Shown piece by piece: positions 12,731 to 26,255 of a stretch of DNA of 64,000 nucleotides. Source of the stretch: Tyto alba (Eukaryota > Chordata > Aves > Strigiformes > Tytonidae); NCBI RefSeq assembly GCF_018691265.1, contig NW_024881328.1:41735015-41799014 (forward strand), given 5' to 3'. The position numbers and the translations under genes were made by a program. The stretch's first letter is position 1. Every line of letters starts with the position of its first letter. The notes under the pieces are model-generated. The model was not told the origin of the DNA and did not search any database. It saw only the letters and a list, made by a program, of their open reading frames with translations.

Positions 12731-15700
12731 AAAGGAAAAAAATTTACATAAAAAGCTAGCAGTGCCATAACCCAAGCAAGAATTGCTCAAAATTATTTTC
12801 AAGCATAAACCACTAGCAACCTACCATCATAATTCTTCATTGTTGTTTATGACAAATTAATGTCCAAATTTGAGGGGCAAGCAGCAAGTTACTGTGACCT
12901 CAAATAAGTTTTCAGAAAGGTGGTTCAACTTCCAGGACATAGGCACTGGTACTAATTCCCACTACATTTCCATGTGGATGCCAGCACAGGAGTTCCCTTT
13001 CAACAGGCCAAACCCTTGTCCCCCAGGGTTCGTACCTGTGTGTGACACATTCAGGCATAGCCATACTGCTTGGAGTTTGCACTTTAATTTAATAGATGCC
13101 TTCATTTAATAGATGCCTTCATTTAATAGAGAAGAGCATTCTTTACTGAATTAGTTGGGAGTGATACTAGTCTCTAACAATTTTCATCGGTAAAGATACA
13201 CACAAACCAACAAAGTTACTTCTGCAGCGAGACTTTTGTAGTACTGTTTGTCAAAGCAGCAGACATAGTGTTCTATTCACACCTCCAAGCCTTTTTTCCA
13301 TTCCCAAAAAGTACTTGGCAAAAAGTGCCAACAAGAGCTAGAAAATCTAAATTAACAATTTCTGCAAATCTTGAGCCCATCTTCAAATCTGTTTTTCAAG
13401 ACAGTACAGCTACACCGGCTATCAAAAAAAAAAAAAAAAAAAACAACCAAAAAACAACAACAACAAAAAAGTTACAAAACTTAACTAAACAAGCTGGAAA
13501 AAAGTCAGTAACATCATATAAACAGATTTGTCTCAGGTATCCGTGGCATTCTAAATGCCAAACTTCCTCCCACTTGCATACTCTGAATACCCAGCAGTAA
13601 CACATCAGAAATCAGATTATCTTGCATTTGGCAATACATAGAACTTTGATCAAAATTTATAACTCTTCCACCATCATAACATTTCTGTGCTATGATGCTT
13701 TTAGAGTTTACTTCGGTTTAGAATATCAACATGATAACCACAAGTTTTAGGAAGGCCACAGCCAGAACAACTAGATGGAAGAAGACTTCGCAGAAATGCA
13801 GCACGAGAATACAGTACTTGTAGCAGACATACCACAGTTAGCTCTGTCATTAATCTCCACTAAGCACTTTTACAATAAACAAACAAACAAAAAAATAATC
13901 TCAATATATGCTCCAAACCCAGAATATCTGGAAATAAGCTAAATCAAACTTCCAAATGTACCCAGCTTTATTGCAAGTAGAACAGTGAGGAAAACTCACT
14001 GACCCACCCTACCATCCCATGGGCAGAGCGCTCCCCTCACAAGCACTTGAAGTTGCTAAACCCCATATGTTTCACTGGAAGTCAGCACAAACCCAGCCAA
14101 TTCCACGTTCTAGCTGATGATTATCTTTTACTTACTGCCTGCAGCTATAGTTACCTTTAAGCAACATCCATGTTTACTGGAACAGCCACTTCAGGCAATT
14201 CACACCAGCTGGAATTGTTTCCCTCCAACAATCCCACAGAATGATACTGTCTTCTGCGGTGCCATTGCTTTGATAACTGGGTATGTATTTCCCAGGCAGT
14301 ACCATGCCATGTATTTTCCTTCCTTTCAGATGTTTATATTTGCAACAAATTCAAGATACACAGACAGCTTGCTTACTAATAAAAGAAAGGTTCCCATTAC
14401 CTTAAAAATAAAGGTAAAATAAAAGGTGATTATCAGCAGTTTGAGAATCTTCCACTAAAGCTTAGTAACTCGTGATAGAAGATTAACTTTTATTGAAAAC
14501 CTGAAAACATAATACCCATATTATTCATTGAAATACAAGATCACATTTATTGAAAGCTTAAGATCTATGTTTTGAAGAGGTTTACTGCTCTAACTAGAAT
14601 ATATCTATAGTCAGGCTACCAAAACACTTCGATATCAGGTTAGCTAGGAAAAAGGAAGTTTTATGACAGCCTGAGAACGCTGATCTATGCTGGCCCCTTT
14701 AGCTTATTTCTTCATTCAATTAAGTGTCCTGACAAATATTTCCATGGAAAGTGTATGTTGGCAGAATTCTCATCGACACAGCACCGCATGGTCCCCACAC
14801 TCACTGACAGAAGGCAGCAGTTACTGAGCTGTCCCATTTTGTAGCAGGAACAGACAAAGGGAAGAGGGACTGAGTGCAAGGAGACCCAGTCAAATGTACT
14901 TGGTGCTCAAGCACTCACACACTTTGGGATAAATAAGCATTTTGTAGAACATGCCAGTTGTCCAATGCAGAACTTAAATGAATTGATTGTTTTGGCCAAC
15001 AGTTGTTCCTGTAAGTGCTGAAATTATCTCAACATTAACAAATTAGCACAGTCACCCATTAATTAAAAGATTACATACATTATACCATACAAAGTAGTCA
15101 ACACCAAGCAGCATTAGCATATGACAACAACTTGACTTCATTTCATTCAAGCCTAAAACACAGTACATATGTTTACCAAGTTTTAGAAATCCTTCATTCT
15201 TCACTATAGTGAGTGTCCAGTTTGCAACAACTGCCCCTTTCTCCTAAAGGTGCCTGTTCCCAACTCACAAGTCCCTAAAAACAAGTTGATCATCCTCCAA
15301 AAAAATAAACAGCTGTGGATAGTCAACGTCCCTCAAAAGATTATAAAGAATATGGCTTAGAAGTACCGAAGACAAGATTTCCTTTCCTTAGTATCTGCAG
15401 ACATCGACAGATACTTATGGAAGCCAGACACACGTTAGCAGTAACTGCAGCTGTGCCTCACTGTGTTCAGCTCAAAATACTAAACATCTAACCAGCACAA
15501 ACAGACTGTGCCGTATCATCTTTCAACACTTTTTTGTACGATATATTTATTGTTGCTGAAACAAATATAGTGTTTAGCTGCATGACGTCCATGCAAAACA
15601 ACTCTAAGGGTATTTTAATTTGCACATAGCAAATGAAAAGCAATCATACGGGCGATGCAAAATAGCTTTTTGGCAAGATTAATTAAAACCTTAGACTGTT

Positions 15701-18700
15701 GATTATACAAGCAACTCAGGTTCAATGTATTTAGGATCACTTGCAGATAAAGGCAACGTACATACAGCTCGCAGGGAAACAGGTTCAAGTGTGTTATTTT
15801 ACAGCCTACTGATCAGCTCAGTCACAATAACTTCTGCACAGCACTCTGCTACCTTGCCCCTGCTGCTTAAGGAAAACAAGGTTTAGGTGCAGGCCAGCAA
15901 TCCACTGACCAGGGCCGACAGCCCTCGGGCAGCCCAACAAGCCAGCCCAGACCTTGCAGCACAATCCCACATCACTTAAAACTCATCGGAGTCTCAAATC
16001 AGCTTATTCAGCTTGCTGTCCTAGTAGAATAATTATTTATTTTTCCACTGAGCTAATTTCTGAAGGGTTAAAAGCTGTGAAAGGGAGCTGGTAGGGTGAA
16101 AGGATCCTCCTCATTTAGCAGCAGCCAATTAATCTTTACAGACTCCCTCACTCTTACACTATACAATCTCAGCAGACAGTGAAGATCTACATCTGGTTTT
16201 AGCAAGTTTATACTTTGTTGCTCTGCTTTACCAAAAAGCCTTTCACATTCCTAGTATTATTTTTCAGCTAAATCTGAACCGGGAATTATGCAGCGTATCC
16301 CCTCATTTTGAATTCAAGTTGAATGTAAGTCGTAATAAATCTAAGGCACAAATGAGCACAGAAATATAACTCCTGGATTACAAACTTAGCTTGCCTGACC
16401 AACCTCTCTAACCCCAGTGGGGTTTTCTTTTTTTACAAGAATTTTTAAAAAGCTTAGTTTCTTTGTTGGTTTGTGGTTTTGTTTTTGTTTTTTTCTTCAA
16501 AAGACTCTCATAGTATTGCAGCAATTTTATTTATTATTAACCAGGCCTCATCTGCTCAATATATCATTTCCATAAGATTAGCCATTGGCCACATGTTCCA
16601 ACATGGCAGCAAACACCATACCCTTTCCTCAACATAAAGCTTTCACCTCCCAGACAGTAAACACAGAGCATAAGTTAGAATGATTCGTTTCTTTTTATGC
16701 AAGTCAGTTGAGCCACTGGATGAAAAACACCATGTCACAGTAAACCTCATGTGTAAATGTGAAAAATCCTCTCTCCCGCTTCGAAATTTTGAGTTCTCTA
16801 CTCAGTTTCAGCGTGATTTGACAGCGGTAGAAGTCTGGAGAACAAAGTGCTGAGGAGAAGGGTATAGAGGAGAACGCTTTAACTAGTCTCCCAGCTGGAA
16901 GAGCAGATTCCCGCTCTGCAGCGCTCCCCTTGGCCCGCTGCTTGCCACTCTGCACGGAAGCCTTCACTGACACACAGGTAGCTTACAGAAGGCAGCACAC
17001 GAGCAAGTGCATGAGAAGCACAGGATCTCTGGCCCCTCTCCAGCGGAGTTCTCCCGGAGGAGGACAGAACCTCAGGAAACCCAACAGCATCAGTTCTGCC
17101 ATTCAACAAACCCAAAAACGTGAAGTTACTACTCGACTCCTCCTGAAACCATCTGCTTTGGGCTAATTTGTGTCAATATATAGGGTCAAAAGTAGATTTG
17201 ATTTTTAATTTCAGTTATTTCAACCTTAAATCACAATTTCTCATTAGCAAGGTAATTTATTCCTTCTTACAAATACTCCCCTGTCACATTTCACTTGAAT
17301 GCAACATCAATAAAAGGCACTTTATTTACTGTCACTGTTCTTTTCAGGAAATTATTATGCTACTTATTTTTAAACACTTGAAAGTTAACTGCAAATTCAC
17401 ACATTTCCTGACAAGTAGATGGAAGACACAAATTAAACAAGTGCCATACCCTACTTGTAGTTAAAAATCTTGTTTTTAAATCATTATGATACAGTATATA
17501 TAAATGTCTAAGTACAGACGTCAGTCTTAAAGTTGGCAGTCACAGAGACCAGAAGCAGAACCAGGTCCAGCATCAAAGCAATATCCAAGCAGATCAAAGT
17601 GATGGTCCAGACTTGTCATTTTGGTTTATACCTCACAGTCTCCTAGGAACAGCTGCTGGTCTTTGAGTATTATGCTTTTTTTTTTAATTATGTTCAAAAG
17701 CCAACATCCTGCAATCACCCAAAAAGTTTGCTGGAGTAAAACCAACGTACACTGAGGCCTCTATATTCCAGTCATCACCTACATTTCAATGGCCTGTTTG
17801 TCCTCCTTGAAGGCAAATACTAAGGAAAAAAAATTTTCTTTCAAGTTAGGAAACCACTAACTATACCATACCTCAAGTGCATCTTGAACATTAAAATCAA
17901 TTTTTACAGCTTCACAGGAATTACTTCCAAGCTGTTATGTTTAAAAACTCCTGCACTCTCTCCCCAAGCGATGATTTTGCATCTCATACTTTTCATCAGC
18001 ATCAAAGTTTCTATTTGTCCACTTTTCCAAGGAGAAGATTGAACCTAATACAGTTTTCTCATTAACAACTCCCATGTATTCAAATTCCATTTGTTTTCCC
18101 TTACTTTTTTTTTTGTGATCAGGACATCTGTATCTGTATAGAAACTGTTTCAGCAACTGATTCTAGCTCCAGGACCAGCAGCACCCACAGAATGGGCTTT
18201 TGGATCACTCTTGTGCAATGCAGAAGTGCTTATGCAATAGCTTGGCCATGGCATCCAACACAAAACCCACTCTGGATGCCAACAAACGAGCCGCTATCAC
18301 TACTACAGACTCAACATTTTCAAGATGCTTACTGGACTACCTTCTAAGACTCAGATCTTATGTCCTGCTTTAAAAGACTGAACTATGATTAGATAAAAGA
18401 CACTTTTTTATTTCAGTCAGTTCAGGATGGTCCTACTACAATAATTTGGCAACACAAAATCTGAGGGACAGTTCATAATCACCGTTACATTACCATCAAT
18501 TATGCTTTTTCAGAGCTTTATGGAAATTTAAATCATATATCCTCAAGCTCACTGCACTCATTCTTGATTTTAGCTTTTTATACTTTAATGTTCCAACAAG
18601 TGCCTGATATGCACACAGAAAACAGGTTTTCTCAATCCAGGCGCGATACTCACAGAAGACCCACCAAACACCCTAAGAACACAAGAGCAGCTAACAGAAG

Positions 18701-21700
18701 TCAACCCAACCAAAGAGTCACAAGGTAGTGGAGGGTTTTTCTGGCATCCTGTAGTTTTCTCCACACACTATCCCCTTTGAAACCTGTATCTTAATCGCTG
18801 TCTGGGGAATACGTCCCCCTGAGGTCAATAAATATTATCTCTCTTTGCTGACATACCTAGCTACAAACTGCCTTTTTATTGACTTGATTAGCAAGCTAAC
18901 AGAGGGAAACAAGAGATTGATACTGAGAGAATAGACACAGTTCATATTCATGTTACCATTTTTCAAAACAAAAGCATTCCAGAATTTGCAGGAAAACACA
19001 TCTCAAAATTCATCACATTTGAAACTGCAGTACTTTATGTATTCAAGACAGCTTCAGTGTAGTTAGCTTAGGTGTTACCAACACTGACAGCATGCAGTGT
19101 CAGCATGGACTAACCACCCTGTACACAGTCCCACAACCTGCCCTGAGGCCTCTACATTAACATTTGTATCCAAGCTAAATAGTTGTGTGCCAGCTCCGAT
19201 ATTCATACACACACACAAAGTCGCATTTACAGCCGTTTATATAGTTATGTTCCTACCTGATCATAGCAACTCTTTTATATCACAGTTTTGCTGAACCTGT
19301 TTTAAAAGTATCTAATCCTATTTGTAATTGGATCTATTTATTAATATTTGATTTACCTAATGTGTCATCACTGAACAGCTTTTATCAAATATCACCACTT
19401 ACGTAGTAAGCAATATTCACTTCTGCTGGGTAAAGATGTATTATGAAAACTACACAAAAACAGCTGCAGAATCTCAGATAATCCAGAAGAAATGCATCAA
19501 CATTGGACAATAACAGAGGTTCCCCTGATAGCACCTTTTACTGAAATAAAGGACTGCCAGGCAACTTTTAAAATGCCTCACTTCAGTGTTGCTTTCTTCC
19601 CAGGTGATACTTGTACTCAAGTTTCTAGCAGGTAGATGAGCTCAGCCTGAGTAAGCCACTCTACTTACATAATAATTAAAAAGAAAAAAAAAAAATCTGA
19701 AACAATGCCAGTAAGATACCTCACTCTTTACAAATTGTGGCAAAATTGATTTTTCACACTTATCTACTAGAGTTCTTTTAAAATGCTATTGGACTATCCC
19801 AGTTAGCTAATCAAGGGATACATATTCAAGCTTTAATTTTAATAGCATGTCATTACCTAACATCAAGTAATCCCTAAAGGGACATACTTGTACTTTTTAG
19901 GTCACTGAGGTATTTTGCTTCTTGCTGTTGACAGCCTGCATTCACACTACAGTCAAACACCAGTATTTAAATGCTCTTTTTTTTCCCCTCCAAATTGATT
20001 AAATTCTTTCAGCTGTCTGCAGTCTCCTTTCAGCACTTGCTTGCTTGCTCCCACAGCAGGTCTCAAATTAGAAAATTTCGTACTCATTAAAGCACCTAAA
20101 TCACCTTAGATTATTAAATTCGAGGTACATTAACATACATTTTGTCAAATGCCCATCCATCAGGAACTTTAATCTAATACGTGAAGATATTCTGATTTCA
20201 CCATAACGCACATTAATTGACAGGCCTGCAGTTACAGAAGAGATCCTGCCCAACTACTCCACTCACACAGCCAGCAGCCTGTACAACTCTCAAAACTGTA
20301 GAATCAGCTATTACTCACCTCTCCTCAAACAGATCTTTCCTTATTTAAGTGAGGATAAAAAGTAATCTCTTTCTACTCCTGCATTCCACAATCTAACATT
20401 AAGATTTCCCCCCATCAGTCCAGAAATACAAAAGCTTTCCAGTTTACATTAGAGTTGAATGATATGCCCAGTATAATGTTTAATATACATTTCCTTTACC
20501 AGAATCAGAGACAGTCAGCATATCTTATTATCTTACTATCTTCACAGCATTGCATGAATTACCCCCAATTTTATTCTTATGTTTTACTTGCTGTGGTTTC
20601 TGCTGGCACATATGCACAAACACCAATTCAAATGGCACATCAGGTCTCTCATTACCTAAAACTGCACAATCGAGTATCGTAGGTATTTTACCTTTACCAT
20701 ACAGATAGTGGCAATGTTCCAGATGTAGGGGATGGGAAAAAAGCATGCTCTGGAAGAGTATTTTCTAGAGGTTGTTTAAACACCACGATGAACAACAGTG
20801 ATTAAAATGGACCAGTACTTAGATTAGGCACTTACAAGCAAATCAGAAGCCCCCAATTGTTTATGTTTGTATGCTGACCAGTTTTAAAAAACATGTAATG
20901 CTCCATTTTAAAAGCTTTTGTCAGCTAATTTGGAGAGGATTAGCAAGTGAGCAATTAGTACATGCAGTTCACATCAACTACCACATCAATTAGCATCATA
21001 AATCAAATCAGCAACCCTCTAACTGCATTCACTCTATTATGCAGGAAGCAAGATGTTCCAGTAAGCAAAATATTCCTGGAGACATACTGTCTTTTTGTAA
21101 GACCTGTAGGTCTCCTTGCTTCAGCTAAAATCCTAGCTTTAAAATGCATTAAGCAGTTATCCTCTGTAAATATTTGTGCATCTAACCTGGCTAGCATTGT
21201 TACCCTGATGATTAACACACATCACTCACTTCCCTCTCAGGGGTTATGCACCTATGTATTCAGCAAGTCTTCTGCCTCAAGCAAGTCAGGCCCTTCTGGT
21301 CAGCCTCACCCTACTCAAATTTAATTTTTCAAGCTAAGTCAATAGCAAGATCCTTCCATCCATAAACTAATGTATTGTTATACATCTAGATGCTATTAAG
21401 TGCTGCAACTTCATAGCACTGAAGTATTTTTTTGAAGCTTACTTAATGCAGGTTAAAATTAGAATTGTATTTTGCATGAGAAAAGTAATGAAATGGGACT
21501 AAATAGATGAGTTGTCACAGGGTACATGAAGAGTTTTCCACAGCTTGTTTCTATTCCTTCCTGCTTTTATTTACTCAACTCCAGGGGTCTACTCAGAGAA
21601 TCATGGTCAAGTAACAGAATTGTCATAGAAAAATGGTAAATGACTATAGGAAAGTTCCACATGCACTAAGGCCACAGCTACAGATTTTCTTCTTATTCAG

Positions 21701-24700
21701 AGCATATCAGTTGCACTGCCAGTTTTTACAATTTCATAAAATGCAAAGGTGCTACTCCTCACTGTCACCATCCTGTGCATAGGGGTCAGAAACTTGCCCA
21801 GAGATCCACAGAAATCTTTCAACCCTAAACTCAAACAGCAAACTAAACCAAATTTTCTAGGAGCAATGTATTTTGAAGGAAAGCTATTAGTCAGCTTTAT
21901 TCACTGTACCAATAAAGAAAATAATCCTATTAAGACTTGACTGTATATTGAAAATACTAACAAAGCTTTACTATAAAAGCATTTTTAAACCCCACTACAT
22001 CATTAATTTTAATGTTCATGAAAGCAAAGGAACATTATTTTCCTTCACTGTCATTGTTTATTAGTTTTGACAGTTGACACTTGTCCCCATGGCAACACAA
22101 CCAGTAACAACCACTAGCCACAAACAGAGATGGTGCAATTAATAACAAACTGATTTGTAACTGTTTTATCAGAATTGTCACTATCAAATGCCTGTATCAA
22201 AATTTTCCAAACTATCATTCTAGTTTCTGTGTTAAACAGTAAAGTTATGCAAATAAGAGATATATAGCCCATCTTTCTCTCAAGAACTTGGATACCTGTT
22301 TTATAATTCACCTCTGACAGTAGCTAGAACAGCAGATGCGAAGCTGTATGCCAGTTTAGCGATCATGCACAGCTCCTCTCTCTGACTTTTGCCTATTTCT
22401 TATCAGGCCAAATTTGTCACGTACTTTCAAGGGCATGCCAGCTTTGCCTGAACATAAATGCCTACCAGGTCTACAGAAAATTGAGCGCAGTGCAATGACC
22501 ATAACAGTTTACTATGTCAGAAATATCAGCTGTTACTTAATTTTTCTACATCATGAAGCACTTAAGTCTCCAAAGCCACACTCATACCATTACATTAGGT
22601 TTACAAAAGACAAGGCATCAATATTCAGATCTACGAATCCAATGGCACCCCAATTACTCCTTCTTACTATTCCAATGTTACTAAAGGCTGAGTTTTCAAG
22701 AGATCTTCTGAATCCTGCAGTCAGCTCAACATTTTGAAAGCAATACAGGTAACTTAGTAGGCCTGGTTCATGACAAGAAATGCCATCTAGTTGTCTTTCT
22801 ACTTCACTGCGTTAGCGTCTGTGGGAATACAAGGGAAGACTGGTGAGGAGGACTGTAAACACACTCAAATGACTTGCACCTGGGGTGTCGAAAAACATAT
22901 GTATCATACTAATTGCTGCTTAGCTTTGTGTGCTTGACGGGTAGAATGTCTGCGTTTAGACAACACATGAACATCCTTGAGATTCCTACCCTGCTGGGGG
23001 AAAGATCACAGCACAGTGGAAAAGTTCACCTGCAAAAATCCCTCATATATACAGGCGAAAGCAGCAGGTTTGAGATCTTTTCTTTCTCCTCCTCTTTCTG
23101 GCTAGCAATGACTGAGCTCCCCAGTGCAGGCGTCCCCGCTTGCGTGCCGCTGCAGAGATCCCCTGGGTCACGAGATAAGGAGAATAAATTTACTCTTTGC
23201 ATTTCATCTGTGGTTTTGGGATTGTTCCTGCATCCTGGCTGTGCTGGCTCACACAGCGTGTTACAACAGCTGCCACAGGAAGGTTTTGTGACATTCAAAT
23301 TATTATAACGCTTCCAGACACCTCAAGCAATTTCTCTGAATGACTAATTCTGGCTGTAACCCTGTAGAAAGCAAGGGGGAAAAGGGATCATTCCATCAGC
23401 TTGCACCTGCTAACCTAGCTCAAAGCAACAGATTTAAGCTGCAAAGCCACAATCATTTCTATGCTTTGAGAACACTTTTAGATCCTTTCTGTAACAGAGT
23501 TATATAGCTCTAACATTTCCCTCTCTCTGTATCTGGGGAAGTATATTTAAGATTATTCCCTGGACCTGGAGCCCTACCTGGAGATTTACTTCAACATCAT
23601 GCGTTATCAGTCCAGCCCTGTACGTCTCAATCTCCTTCCCCACCTCCCTAGTTAGGAAGAGTTTTCCTGAGTTTGCCTGGTATCTTGACAGAAATTCACT
23701 GCTGGATGAAAAACAGCATCTGTCAAAACACACTCTGATCATTTACAGCAAGGTCACCCTCCCGAGAGAAGCTATAATGAAGGATTCCACAGATCCTGAA
23801 AACAAAGAAGAGGAGTAAAATGCCTTTGACATTACCTCTGAAACTTTGAAGTCCAAAACCAGATTATTCTATCCAGGCACAAAACTCCTCATCTGTCCAC
23901 ACACTGGCCATCTCCACTCCACCCCTGAGGTACCCCGCATATCTGAGAACTTGAGGGTATCTTCAGTTCATGAACCTTATTAACCCAGCAATGCAGTCTT
24001 GATCAGAGATGCCTGCTAACTATTCCAGGCCTTAAGGCTTGCATGCCACCCAACACTGACTTCATGGAGAGGAATGGGCTCCAGCAGCACAGAATACAGA
24101 AGCATACAGGTGATTTTATTCCCATGCTAGACAGCCTTTTCAGTAGCCTAGCTGGGTTCATTAGTACCGTACTCCAGTGAGAACACAGGTGATCCTACAC
24201 TCAAATGCAACTACCTTCATGTGTCATTAGTGAGAAATGACATCTGCTGTCCAGCACCATGATGCTGTTACCTTAAGAACTACTACTCTGTGTACAAGTT
24301 GTCTTTCAATAATGAAGCATTTCGTAAGAAATATAAAAATGCAAATCAGGTATATTCAGATAGGCAGCTGAAGTCTAACATCTAATATGGCTTTCTGCTA
24401 TGCTTGCTCTCCACGTTCATACAAATTCATGTGCCAGCCACCTCCTTATTTAAGGTCCTGAAACATCTGTCTTGGGTTATTGGCCAAGTGATGCAAAAAG
24501 CCTTGCCTGTGGTTCACAACTAGTTAACTCAGATGCACAAGCATTTGCAAAGTTAAGTGGCATACATTTAAATGACTGCTGTCTGGGCACCCTGAGTGCC
24601 ATGCTTTTAGCATATTTCCTCTAGAGAACACAGTTGCTGTGATACCTAAAAGACAGGCTTCCTGGCTGCTCTCTGGAGCATGGGAAGTTGAAGCAGTAAG

Positions 24701-26160
24701 ATAATGCAAATCACACATTTGTACTCTACAGTATCTGTTTAACAAAGTAGTGAGAGAAAGTTACAGGATGCTACAGAATCCTGCGATGGTGACTACCTTG
24801 CTGTGTCGTCCCCCTGGTTATGTTACTGAAAAATACAGTTGTAAAGGAGATATATATATAGTGGAATAAAATAATAAAAAAAATACTAACAGGAAGAACA
24901 TCTGCAGCTTTAGTTTAATAGAAAATGTAAGCATCACCAAGTTCAGGTGAAAGTGGATTTTCCCACAGGTTTCAAGTTAAATTGTGTCAAGCATTGATTT
25001 GGTCTAGGGTATAAACAGTCTTTCAGTCCCTTCAAAATGATGCAAAAAAAAAAAAAAAAAACAAAAAAGGAAGCAGCTTCTTGTAAACAAATACCAATAC
25101 AAAGCAATACAGCTAAAGTCATAGATTCAATTCCAGTATTCTTAAGAGCCACTTTGCTTGCCTGTATTCTTCTTAAGTATAGAAGGGGAAATTACCAAAC
25201 AAATAGCTGTCTAATCATTAGGTTTACATTCATTAGCCAACTACATAAACAAACAAAGCTACCAAACAAGACACTGAAATTACACATTTCACACACATCA
25301 ATCCTGTGCTTTCAGTACCTGCTTCCTTAAGTGGTTAGCTGAAGCATACTTAAACAACAAGAAAAGAAAAATGAAAAAGCAAGTAATTCACTGAGTTAGA
25401 AATGCACTGCTGTCTCAACATCCTTTCATTTGTACCAGTATACAGGCTCCAAATATGGTATTAGTCAGAACCCTGAAATGCCATTAATGAGGTTGAATGT
25501 GCACATACTGATTAAGTAACACATCTGCTTCCATCCACTTTAAAAAAAAAAAAGACATTAAATACTTCCAAAGGGCTTTGGAATTGCCAGCTGCCCACAA
25601 CTGACTCGCTACCAACAAGGGAGCCTGACAATCTCTCTGTTTCCACCTTAGAATTAGAAATTGAAAACAAACTTCCTAAGAAGTCATAGATCTCCAGTAG
25701 TCCAAATACATTTAAGTGAGATGGCACTGTTACCTTATTTCTAACACTAGTCACAAGGTTCATGAATCATTTACAACCTTATCACAATTACAACAGAAGT
25801 ACAAATTAATTGCAAACAGCTTCGGATCAAAAGCTCTGTCCAGCAGACTACGTAGTTGAAAACTCTTTCTGTATAGACAGACAAGAATGTTCCTGATTTT
25901 ATAAAATCCTTTTAAAAGTTTAACCTCCTCACTCAAAAAGCTATTCACTGCCCTGGACCCACAGGCTGAAGTTTATGACTGCAGTTGAACTGTATCTTCT
26001 CACTCCTTTTAAATGCTGAATTTTTCTGGGACAGCAAAGAGTTTCAATATCAACAACTTAAAACCCCAGCAGATATGAACATGAGTGTTGCTAAGTACAA
26101 CATGATGAACAGTGAAATGCTCAGTAACTAGTACAATAGATCACCATAAGATAGTTCTTT
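12731..26160 (-). other. AGAP1: AGAP1 intron 1, middle part; no gene recognised
   Basis: AT-rich intronic DNA. Visible structure: a 17-bp tandem repeat at 13087-13130, an A-rich then CAA-rich tract at about 13423-13470, a (CAAA)-like patch at about 13876-13893, a T/G-rich tract at about 16451-16497, an A run at about 25045-25061, and short TA repeats near 24850. Two modestly CpG-containing patches occur near 12030-12120 and 23120-23180. The stretch around 14960-15100 carries clustered homeodomain-like TAAT and ATTA cores. No protein family was recognised in the open frames. Confidence 0.55.
13087..13130. repeat. Short tandem repeat, 17-bp unit x 2.6
   Basis: The unit ATTTAATAGATGCCTTC occurs twice exactly (13087-13103 and 13104-13120), followed by a partial third copy. 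Confidence 0.95.
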
Positions 26161-26255
26161 CTTTTTGACTCTTTCTGCCGGACTTTCTCCATGTCTCTCT
26201 TGCCCTGGGGAGCCCAGAACTGGACAGAGTACTCCAGGTGGCCTCACCAATTCGT
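26161..26255 (-). mobile_element. CR1 LINE fragment (internal, near the reverse-transcriptase end)
   Basis: The plus strand reads CATGTCTCTCTTGCCCTGGG followed by AGCCCAGAACTGGACAG, AGTACTCCAG and TGGCCTCACCA. This is the antisense of a well-known CR1 open-reading-frame segment. On the minus strand the frame gives residues such as GVLCPVLGSP then QERHGESPAE, close to the CR1 consensus as I remember it (VLCPVLGSPVQERHGSTGES). Only about 95 bp is recognisable; it is truncated at both ends and adjoins an A-rich stretch. CR1 copies are usually 5'-truncated, but this piece also lacks the 3' end, so it is an old broken copy. Sense orientation matches AGAP1. Confidence 0.75.

Noticed and set aside
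12286..12802. Long open frames (up to 160 codons, both strands) with 16-residue periodic protein
   Set aside because: They are produced by the stop-free 16-bp minisatellite, whose period is not a multiple of three, so several frames stay open at once. No protein feature supports coding.
17941..18156. Minus-strand frame with a protein-like look (71 codons)
   Set aside because: No convincing acceptor and no homologue recognised; an A10 run lies inside it. AT-rich sequence gives such Lys/Glu-rich frames by chance.
25512..25763. Minus-strand frame of 83 codons
   Set aside because: No clear acceptor or donor, ends in a poly-Phe run from an A tract, and no homologue recognised.
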